Source: Bacteroidaceae bacterium
GTDB taxonomy: Bacteria; Bacteroidota; Bacteroidia; Bacteroidales; Bacteroidaceae
DNA length: 10,770 nt
Assembly (NCBI GenBank): GCA_016292545.1
Contig: JAEDIG010000082.1
Coordinates: 1 to 10,770 of the forward strand
Direction: 5' to 3'
A model generated the notes under the pieces. It was not told the DNA's origin, did no database searches, and saw only the letters and a program-made list of their open reading frames with translations. A program made the translations under genes and the position numbers. Positions 6,081-10,770 of the stretch are shown in pieces (the first letter of the stretch is position 1; every line of letters begins with the position of its first letter).

Positions 6081-7204
6081 TATTTACTTCCTTTCCTCCT
6101 GTTGCACTCTCTGCAGAGCATTTGGCAGTTTGACTCTACTGTTCTGCCGCCTTCTCTCCAAGGGGTGATGTGGTCGCCTTCCATCTGTTCGAAAGCATAT
6201 TCTCTCTTGCAAATAGGGCAGACGTGGTGCTGCTTTTCCCATACGGCGAGTTTTACATCGTCGGGGAAGGCACGGAGGTCAAGATAATGCTCGTCGTGGG
6301 TCAAGATGTAAGGAATGATGCCGAGAGGCTTCTGGATGTCACTATCGCGCATGAGACGGGAAATCTCCTTGTTAAGGGTTGCGGTATCTAATGTTTGCTC
6401 GTGATAGGTGTCATAGAGATATGCCCAGTCAAGGCCCTTCATGATTTTCTTGAACTTATTTATGCTGAAGTTGGTAGTTGCCCAATTCAAGACGTTCTGG
6501 AAATATGTCCAAAGATTGTTGGCATTGGGGTCGTGCTGATGTTGTGACATGTATCCTACAAGTGTTTGGGGCTTTCCGCTTCGGGTCTCGTGGGCAGCCA
6601 TCCATTCAAGAGCCTTTTTGAGATAGTCTTGGCGAATGGGAGTACCATTGACCAGATCCTTTCCTAGGCGATATGCACCACAATTGGACTTTGAAAAATG
6701 ACGCTTGGCATCACTTACAAATGGTCCGGCATAAACGGCATTGTCTATCTCCTGGTCGTTGAGCGGCTTGCCTGCTATGTTGATCGTCTTGAACCATTCC
6801 AGTTTTTCAGACTCTTCTCCTTCACAGACATAGACAGTCAACTTATAGTCAAGGATTTTTTTCTGTATATCAGCCGGCTGATTGAAAAAAATCTTTTCAT
6901 TCACGCTGAATTTTCCTGCCACATATTGGCATAGGGAGAGTGTTCGCTGCTGTCCGTCCATCACCTCGTACGGACATTCGGCATCGTCACTACGCTTCAC
7001 CCAATACATCACATTCAGCGGATAACCTTTTAAAACAGTATCTATCACCGCCTGTTGCTCTTTTTCGTTGTATATGAACTCGCGCTGATATTTTGGACGG
7101 ATGTCAAGAAGACCGTTATATCCTCTCACTCCTTCCTCATCATTGTTGACGTAACCCTTGGTTATCTCGTCAACTGTCACATTAATTTGCTTTATTGTCA
7201 TCAT
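6080..7204 (-). CDS. DUF262 and HNH nuclease, putative restriction endonuclease
   Basis: 374 residues. The N-terminal DUF262 (ParB/GmrS-like) domain begins with substrate-recognition-like text (YQREFIYNEKEQQAVIDTVL, 39-58) and carries the signature DGQQR at 83-87, which in related proteins belongs to a nucleotide-dependent site. The C-terminal 46 residues are a zinc-knuckle HNH nuclease: Cys329-x2-Cys332, DHITPW with Asp344-His345, Asn359, and Cys364-x2-Cys367. Related DUF262 nucleases include the type IV enzyme GmrSD and several anti-phage effectors. The ATG at 7204 overlaps the methyltransferase stop as ATGA, implying translational coupling and joint function, so it is read as the cutting partner of that methyltransferase. 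Whether it cuts unmodified DNA (type II-like) or modified DNA (type IV-like) cannot be told. AT content is higher than in the left part of the window, consistent with transfer. Confidence 0.87.
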   Translation of the reverse strand: MMTIKQINVTVDEITKGYVNNDEEGVRGYNGLLDIRPKYQREFIYNEKEQQAVIDTVLKGYPLNVMYWVKRSDDAECPYEVMDGQQRTLSLCQYVAGKFSVNEKIFFNQPADIQKKILDYKLTVYVCEGEESEKLEWFKTINIAGKPLNDQEIDNAVYAGPFVSDAKRHFSKSNCGAYRLGKDLVNGTPIRQDYLKKALEWMAAHETRSGKPQTLVGYMSQHQHDPNANNLWTYFQNVLNWATTNFSINKFKKIMKGLDWAYLYDTYHEQTLDTATLNKEISRLMRDSDIQKPLGIIPYILTHDEHYLDLRAFPDDVKLAVWEKQHHVCPICKREYAFEQMEGDHITPWREGGRTVESNCQMLCRECNRRKGSK

Positions 7205-8265
7205 AGATGCGGGTGCTTGTTACGGATTAATACTCGTTCGTACATTCTTTTAAGGGCCTCATTTTGCTTGATATAGAAACGAGGACCTCCATTAAGTTTA
7301 CCTAATTTGCTCTTAATTATTGTCATGTCTGCGCATTCAAGGCTTTGCCCAATTATCTCAAATTGCTCTGGATTATATTTGTCCAGGAACGTGATAGGCA
7401 CTCCCATTGCTCCTGCATAATCGTATGGTATATCAGAAGTTTTGCTGACTTCTATTGCATCATAATTTTCGTATGTAGGATATTCTTCCGGAGAATAACG
7501 ACATACTAAATCAAGTTCCTCGTTGCGTTTTGGAATTTCCATATTGGTAAACCAATTAACTCCCGAAACACGAATCATATCTGCACGATGGTCGCCAGCA
7601 GTAGCTACATCTTCGTAGGGAGAGAAGAAGTGAGCTGCAGCACCTTTAAAACCATAACCTAACCAAATTTTATTATCCTTTATTAAGGGGAAAACCTCTT
7701 TGTATGTTATTGCATTCTGATGTCCAATTATCAAGAACGTTTTCTCATACTCCATCAACTGTGCGATATATTCCCTGAAAAGCGAGAAGGGAGGATTGGT
7801 TACGACGATGTCTGCTTCCTTAAGCAACTCAATGCATTCCTTGGAGCGGAAGTCGCCTGTTTCGAGAGTGGAGAGGACATTCTTATCGTTTTGCAAGAGT
7901 ATTCTCACATCCGAAAGGTCAACGGCACCATCGCCATTGAGGTCTTTTACCTCGGTGATGACCACCTTGTGGGCAATCTTCTTTGGCTTTTTATCCTCGC
8001 ATTCAAAAGGCAGCAACAATTCATTGCCTTGAATGGGAGAGCCATTGTAGCAAGTGCAGATGAGTTTCTTCATTCCTAGATGATTGAAGTGTAGTGCGAA
8101 GTATTTGAAGAAATTGCTTTCATAGGGATCGTCGCAGTTGCAGAGCACTGTCTTGCCTTGGAAATGTGGCCAGTAATGCTGCAATTCCCTCTCTATGTCG
8201 GACATCTGAGTGTAGAACTCGTCCTTCTTTGCCGTTTTGGCTGCGTTCAGATTCTTGTTTGCCAT
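7201..8265 (-). CDS. Adenine-specific DNA methyltransferase, M.EcoRI family
   Basis: 354 residues, complete. The N-terminus AAKTAKKDEFYTQMSDIERE and VLCNCDDPYESNFFKYF (40-56) follow M.EcoRI closely as I recall it. The motif GDFRSKECIELLKEADIVV leads into the catalytic NPPF (157-160), then SLFREY and IIGHQNAITYKE, and DYAGAMGVPITFLDKYNPEQ near the end. By family it transfers a methyl group from S-adenosylmethionine to N6 of adenine in a short DNA target; M.EcoRI modifies GAATTC, but the target here cannot be deduced. Residues 108-119 form a perfect EF-hand-like loop (see findings). The ATG at 8265 is the only Met before the conserved block; the frame is open ~30 codons further upstream but has no start codon. 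It is first in a two-gene operon with the DUF262-HNH gene. A stem-loop ends four bases before the start. Confidence 0.92.
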   Translation of the reverse strand: MANKNLNAAKTAKKDEFYTQMSDIERELQHYWPHFQGKTVLCNCDDPYESNFFKYFALHFNHLGMKKLICTCYNGSPIQGNELLLPFECEDKKPKKIAHKVVITEVKDLNGDGAVDLSDVRILLQNDKNVLSTLETGDFRSKECIELLKEADIVVTNPPFSLFREYIAQLMEYEKTFLIIGHQNAITYKEVFPLIKDNKIWLGYGFKGAAAHFFSPYEDVATAGDHRADMIRVSGVNWFTNMEIPKRNEELDLVCRYSPEEYPTYENYDAIEVSKTSDIPYDYAGAMGVPITFLDKYNPEQFEIIGQSLECADMTIIKSKLGKLNGGPRFYIKQNEALKRMYERVLIRNKHPHL

Positions 8266-8269
8266 AATT

Positions 8270-8307
8270 GGACTGATAGTTTTGATGATGCAAACGGCTA
8301 TCAGTCC
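8270..8307 (-). promoter_or_regulatory. Stem-loop just upstream of the methyltransferase start
   Basis: A perfect 10-bp inverted repeat, GGACTGATAG (8270-8279) and CTATCAGTCC (8298-8307), encloses an 18-nt loop. On the minus strand it ends four bases before the ATG at 8265. In mRNA it could block ribosome access; in DNA it could be a binding site for a dimeric regulator. No control protein gene is visible. Confidence 0.55.
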
Positions 8308-8310
8308 GCA

Positions 8311-8357
8311 AAACGCGAGGATATAAGAAAAGCGTGATGCTATTCTTACTCGCGTTT
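8311..8357. repeat. Second stem-loop upstream of the methyltransferase
   Basis: AAACGCGAG (8311-8319) pairs with CTCGCGTTT (8349-8357), and inside it TAAGAA (8324-8329) pairs with TTCTTA (8343-8348), with one 4-base bulge. One arm is shared with the larger inverted duplication described next, so alternative pairings exclude each other. Confidence 0.5.
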
Positions 8358-8544
8358 AGCACGGGGCGGCCTCGGATGGAACCCCGGTCCCTCATAAGAG
8401 CGCATCACGCATATTGCGTGTGCACCGCTTATTGAGGAAACAGAGAACAATACAAGCCACCCTGTCACATATTATTTTCGTGCTTTTTATTCCAATAGAG
8501 TTTCCGAGGCTCTTGGCTAAACGCGAAATAATAGCGAATGCTTT
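8329..8544. repeat. Diverged ~45-base inverted duplication
   Basis: The left copy (8329-8376, plus strand) and right copy (8544-8503, minus strand) share, in order, AAAGC, GCTATT, CGCGTTTAGC (10 identical) and GCCTCGGA (8 identical), separated by short unlike stretches. They face each other across ~126 bases. In a minus-strand transcript they could form a long stem. No transposase lies between them, and I cannot assign them to a named element. The rest of 8270-8690 holds no credible gene. Confidence 0.6.
8390..8437. repeat. Third stem-loop, inside the inverted duplication
   Basis: CCTCATAAG (8390-8398) pairs with CTTATTGAGG (8428-8437) with one bulged base. Inside it CACGCA (8406-8411) pairs with TGCGTG (8415-8420) around a 3-base loop. 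GCATCACGC (8402-8410) is also the inverse of GCGTGATGC (8332-8340), another competing pairing. Confidence 0.5.
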
Positions 8545-8610
8545 GTTTTTACCCACAATGTCTTGGAGGTCCTGTTGGGAGTCTTGGACTCACCAAGTGG
8601 AAATCCGCTC

Positions 8611-8618
8611 CAAAGTTA
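8611..8618 (-). promoter_or_regulatory. Possible -7 box for the restriction-modification operon
   Basis: TAACTTTG followed by GAGC on the minus strand matches the TAnnTTTG box, but no TTTG or TTG is at the right distance. If used, the transcript would have a leader of ~340 bases spanning all the stem-loops at 8270-8544. A closer promoter may exist; I see no good match. Confidence 0.35.
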
Positions 8619-8690
8619 CAAATATTATCCGAAAAGAGAGCACTTTTGGCTGATACTTTTATCATAGGAGCATATTTTTAACACTTCCCT

Positions 8691-8721
8691 TTTGATAATT
8701 CATAAAAAAGCAGTATGTTTG
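8691..8721 (+). promoter_or_regulatory. Promoter of crcB
   Basis: TTTG (8691-8694), 19 bases, then TATGTTTG (8714-8721) followed by CAGC form a canonical Bacteroidetes promoter. It lies 131 bases before the crcB ATG, leaving a long leader. Confidence 0.8.
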
Positions 8722-8730
8722 CAGCAGAAG

Positions 8731-8829
8731 ATGCCTCCCCCCCTCCTCCCTTTCGGCAGATTCCATCTACAATGTATGGGAAGCACGGGTGCATCGGCAA
8801 CGGTTATGAAGTCAATGACGATTAGGTGA
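8731..8829 (+). other. Short ORF in the crcB leader (32 codons, begins Met-Pro-Pro-Pro)
   Basis: It starts at 8731, about 9 bases after the -7 box, so it would be nearly leaderless, and ends in TGA at 8829, 23 bases before the crcB start. It encodes MPPPLLPFGRFHLQ followed by a Ser/Thr/Met-rich tail. It resembles no protein I recognise. It may be a chance ORF in a pyrimidine-rich tract or a leader peptide. Confidence 0.25.
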
Positions 8830-8852
8830 TTTTGAAATATAGAAGAAAAAGG

Positions 8853-9260
8853 ATGAAAGAGCTGTTATTGGTTTGTATTGGTAGCTTCTTCGGAGGCGGA
8901 ATGAGATACTTGGTGGCACAGCTGCACGACAAGCTCATTGGCCCGTCGGCTGTGGTGTGCGGTTCGTTCCCATGGGCGACCTTTGCGGTGAATGTCATAG
9001 GGTGTCTGCTAATAGGGCTGTTTGCGGGTATAGCTGCATCAGGGCATTTGCCGACACAATGGAAACTGGTGCTCGTCACCGGATTCTGCGGAGGATTCAC
9101 CACCTTCTCCACATTTATGAACGAGAACTATCTGCTTGGCAAGGACAATATGCTGATGCTCGCCATATATACTCTGGCGAGCCTTGTGTCTGGAATGGCA
9201 GCACTTGTTGTGGGGTATAGGATTGCAGGAACAAGGCTGTTCAGCGATTTAGTCCTGTAA
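8853..9260 (+). CDS. crcB: Fluoride channel/exporter CrcB (FluC)
   Basis: 135 residues with four hydrophobic segments. Family marks: GSFFGGGMRY (10-19), PWATFAVNVIGCLLIG (40-55) with the pore Asn47, and TGFCGGFTTFSTF (76-88) carrying the two pore Phe residues (82 and 85). The protein forms an inverted (dual-topology) dimer in the inner membrane that lets F- leave the cell, protecting enolase and pyrophosphatase. The start MKELLLV at 8853 gives the usual length; an upstream in-frame ATG at 8826 would add nine charged residues (MILKYRRKR) and is less likely. It is single, with its own promoter and a ~125-nt leader. I could not fit the leader to the crcB fluoride riboswitch consensus. No terminator is evident in 9261-9316. 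Confidence 0.95.
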   Translation: MKELLLVCIGSFFGGGMRYLVAQLHDKLIGPSAVVCGSFPWATFAVNVIGCLLIGLFAGIAASGHLPTQWKLVLVTGFCGGFTTFSTFMNENYLLGKDNMLMLAIYTLASLVSGMAALVVGYRIAGTRLFSDLVL

Positions 9261-9316
9261 GCTGGGGAAGGGAGGTCCTTTGCTAGATTGTTTTAACGAG
9301 GATTTGATGCAATTTT

Positions 9317-9347
9317 TTTGTCGTTTCTAGAATAATGCGTATATTTG
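9317..9347 (+). promoter_or_regulatory. Promoter of the Rpn-family nuclease gene
   Basis: TTTG (9317-9320), 19 bases, then TATATTTG (9340-9347) followed by CAGC form a canonical match, 18 bases before the ATG at 9366. The short leader argues for 9366 and against the in-frame ATG at 9345, which lies inside the -7 box. Confidence 0.85.
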
Positions 9348-9365
9348 CAGCGAAAAAGAGTGGTT

Positions 9366-10331
9366 ATGGCAAAGAAATATCTCGACCCGAAGGCCGACTT
9401 GACCTTCAAGAAAGTGTTTGGTGAGCATCCTGACCTTGTTATCAGTCTGCTCAACGCTCTTCTTCCATTAAAAAAGGGAGAGGAGATAGAGACTGTGGAG
9501 TATCTTACTCCTGAACTTGTGCCGGAGAATCCGCTGCGCAAGTTCAGTATCGTTGACGTGAGGTGTAAGGACAACCGCGGGAGGCAGTTTATCGTGGAGA
9601 TGCAGATGGTGTGGTCGAGAGAATTTGAGCAGCGGGTGATGTTCAACTCGGCTAAGGCATACGTGCGCCAGCTTAACAGCAAGGAGGAATACCATTTGAT
9701 TGAACCTGTGTATTCCCTCAATATCGTAAATGATATTTTTGAAAAGGACATCCCCGAGTATTATCATTATTATAGAATGGTGCACGAGAAACATTCCAAT
9801 AAAGTGATTGACGGCCTGCACCTTGTGTTCGTGGAACTTCCCAAGTTCACCCCTCAAACCATAAGCGAGAAGAAGATGCAAGTGCTGTGGCTCAGATACC
9901 TTACGGAAATAGAGGAACGCACGAGGGAGGTGCCGCAAGAACTGCTTGAAAATCCTGACATCAGCAAGGCTCTGACCGTAGTAGAGGAGTCGGCTTTCAC
10001 TGATGCCCAAATGCTTGCCTATGACAAGTTCTGGGACATCATCCGTACAGAGCGTACCTTCTATAATAGTGCGCACCGAGATGGTTACAAAGATGGTCAT
10101 GAGGTGGGTCGCGAAGCCGGATTGGAAGAAGGAAGAAAAGAAGGCCGAGAAGAAGGAAGAAAAGAAGGCCGAGAAGAAGGAAGAAAGGAAGGCCGAGAAG
10201 AAGGCATAAAGGAAGGTCTGGAGAAAGAAAAGCAAGAGACAATCAAACGTCTCAAGTCGAAAGGCTTCGACATTGCTACCATAGCTGTTGCTACAGGCAT
10301 GAGCGAAGAGGATGTCAAGCACTGCCTTTAG
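9366..10331 (+). CDS. Rpn-family PD-(D/E)XK nuclease / putative transposase (PF12784-like)
   Basis: 321 residues from the chosen start MAKKYLDPKADLTFKKVFGE. The N-terminal ~200 residues are the PD-(D/E)XK nuclease fold of the Rpn family: Asp64 in FSIVDVRCKD and the E-x-Q pair Glu78/Gln80 in IVEMQM. A helical linker follows, then a charged coiled-coil-like tail with EEGRKEGR repeats (about 254-285), and a C-terminal helix-turn-helix-like end, TIKRLKSKGFDIATIAVATG. E. coli Rpn proteins are DNA nucleases that raise RecA-independent recombination and have been tied to anti-phage defence. It is probably cytoplasmic and single-gene. Tail repeats of this type are common in the Bacteroidetes members and vary in number. 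It could be read as a transposase, but no terminal inverted repeats or target duplication were seen. Confidence 0.9.
   Translation: MAKKYLDPKADLTFKKVFGEHPDLVISLLNALLPLKKGEEIETVEYLTPELVPENPLRKFSIVDVRCKDNRGRQFIVEMQMVWSREFEQRVMFNSAKAYVRQLNSKEEYHLIEPVYSLNIVNDIFEKDIPEYYHYYRMVHEKHSNKVIDGLHLVFVELPKFTPQTISEKKMQVLWLRYLTEIEERTREVPQELLENPDISKALTVVEESAFTDAQMLAYDKFWDIIRTERTFYNSAHRDGYKDGHEVGREAGLEEGRKEGREEGRKEGREEGRKEGREEGIKEGLEKEKQETIKRLKSKGFDIATIAVATGMSEEDVKHCL
10125..10220 (+). repeat. 24-bp in-frame tandem repeat inside the Rpn gene
   Basis: Four consecutive 24-base units: 10125-10148 and 10149-10172 are identical, 10173-10196 differs at one base, and 10197-10220 is degenerate. Each encodes eight residues of the type EEGRKEGR. 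Unit length is a multiple of three, so slippage would change tail length without breaking the frame. Confidence 0.92.
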
Positions 10332-10662
10332 GCATTCTTTATTTCAATACTGATAACTGCAGATGAAAGACTATGGCAAGGAGTTGTAGCCAATGATATC
10401 TAGGCATGCCATCCTGACAATAAGGCAATCCAATCAGACGTATTTTATATGTGATTGACCAACTACAAGATGTGTCTTCATATACAAGTTTGGTCACTTG
10501 ACCATATCTTGGTGTCTGTGATTTGTGCGAAATGGTGTTTGCCTTAGAAACCAATGCCAACGTATTTCTTCACTCTCATTTCTTCCTTCTTATCAGTTGC
10601 TGCGCCATTGGCTCCCACTTTCCCAAAGGAAGTATAGCTCATGCCTTTCCGGTTCCAACATC
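10332..10662. other. Stretch with only weak coding signals
   Basis: Two minus-strand ORFs overlap in different frames. One, 10642-10544, encodes 32 residues (MSYTSFGKVGANGA then a Lys/Glu-rich part ending YVGIGF). The other, 10560-10339, encodes 73 residues (starting MALVSKANTISHKSQTPRYG). Neither matches a family I can name and neither has a promoter box. The first looks like the truncated start of a longer protein. A small palindrome, TGGTCA-CT-TGACCA, lies at 10491-10504. No terminator for the Rpn gene is visible. Confidence 0.3.
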
Positions 10663-10702
10663 AAAAAAAACCGTTCACAAGTTTCTTTCAACTTATGAGC
10701 GG
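10663..10702 (-). terminator. Rho-independent terminator of tRNA-Phe
   Basis: On the minus strand, CCGCTCATAAGTT (10702-10690) pairs with AACTTGTGAACGG (10683-10671), with one C-A mismatch and one wobble, followed by eight A on the plus strand (T on the transcript, 10670-10663). It lies 15 bases beyond the tRNA end. Confidence 0.85.
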
Positions 10703-10717
10703 CTTCTTCGATTTGTG

Positions 10718-10770
10718 TGGTGCCACCAGGAATCGAACCGGGGACACAAGGATTTTCAGTCCTTTGCTCT
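10718..10770 (-). tRNA. tRNA-Phe (anticodon GAA), 5' part outside window
   Basis: The visible 53 nt on the minus strand run from the end of the D-arm (AGAGC) to the discriminator A. The anticodon stem AAGGA is followed by loop CTGAAAA and TCCTT, giving anticodon GAA. The T-arm CCCGG-TTCGATT-CCTGG has one C-U mismatch in the middle. The acceptor 3' strand is TGGCACC. The genome continues CAC, so the 3' CCA is not encoded, unlike tRNA-Gly at 5222. The first ~23 nt of the gene are cut off. Confidence 0.92.

Noticed and set aside
8329..8412. Degraded tRNA suggested by GCGTGAT...ATCACGC ends and a GGGGTTCC-like segment
   Set aside because: No proper D-arm, anticodon arm or TTCRANY T-loop could be placed on either strand; the ends are explained by the local inverted repeats.
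6071..8592. Shared TGGACTCA at both flanks of the restriction-modification operon as possible element ends
   Set aside because: Eight identical bases in two ~100-base regions is close to chance expectation, and the left copy is part of a terminator-like hairpin.
8414..8653. 79-residue plus-strand ORF
   Set aside because: It overlaps the inverted duplication, has no recognisable domain, and its codons look random; I saw no trace of a transposase in it.
8722..8852. Fluoride riboswitch upstream of crcB
   Set aside because: The conserved 5' GGnGATGG...TTCGCC and 3' CTGATGnCnCCTAC segments are not found in order; partial look-alikes such as GGTGCATCGGC are too far from the consensus.
10125..10220. 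CRISPR-like array
   Set aside because: The units are contiguous without spacers and lie in frame in the Rpn gene, so this is a protein-coding tandem repeat.

Overview
The window looks like a chromosomal segment of a member of the Bacteroidales (Prevotella/Bacteroides-like). Seven promoter candidates carry a TAnnTTTG -7 box, and five of these also have TTTG or TTG 19-20 bases upstream, which is the Bacteroidetes sigma-ABfr signature. Start codons lack Shine-Dalgarno sequences. The gene families also fit: a secreted choloylglycine-hydrolase-like enzyme, a PepSY-like lipoprotein, a lipocalin-like protein, reverse-type rubrerythrin and an Rpn/PD-(D/E)XK protein.

Left part (1-5300), fairly GC-rich housekeeping and envelope genes. 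A long-chain acyl-CoA ligase runs off the left edge on the minus strand. Behind it is a minus-strand lipocalin-like ORF without a convincing signal peptide. Divergent from these are an exported Ntn-hydrolase of the choloylglycine hydrolase/penicillin V acylase family and a small PepSY-like lipoprotein ending in a strong terminator. On the minus strand follow a collapsed GH31 glycosidase (signal peptide, N-terminal domain and C-terminal domain kept, catalytic barrel gone) and an intact reverse rubrerythrin with its own promoter and terminator. A tRNA-Gly(CCC) follows.

Middle part (5300-8700), an accessory region. A second collapsed gene, an MFS transporter reduced to its first ~60 residues plus a C-terminal scrap, sits next to the tRNA. 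Next comes a gene-free stretch with a nested inverted-repeat element (5759-5942). Beyond it is an AT-richer, two-gene minus-strand operon: an M.EcoRI-family adenine methyltransferase overlapping by ATGA with a DUF262-HNH nuclease, which I read as a restriction-modification pair. Its upstream ~350 bases hold no credible gene but several stem-loops and a diverged 45-base inverted duplication, so it may carry a structured leader or be the scar of a mobile element.

Right part (8700-10770). A fluoride channel gene (crcB) has a canonical promoter and a ~125-nt leader containing a 32-codon ORF that begins Met-Pro-Pro-Pro. Next is an Rpn-family nuclease gene with its own canonical promoter and a 24-bp in-frame tandem repeat near its 3' end. 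A poorly coding stretch follows, then a tRNA-Phe (minus strand, cut by the window edge) with its terminator.

The points most worth a second look are the methyltransferase/DUF262-HNH pair with its structured upstream region, the Rpn gene with a possible intragenic small product, and the two genes that lost their middles while keeping both ends.
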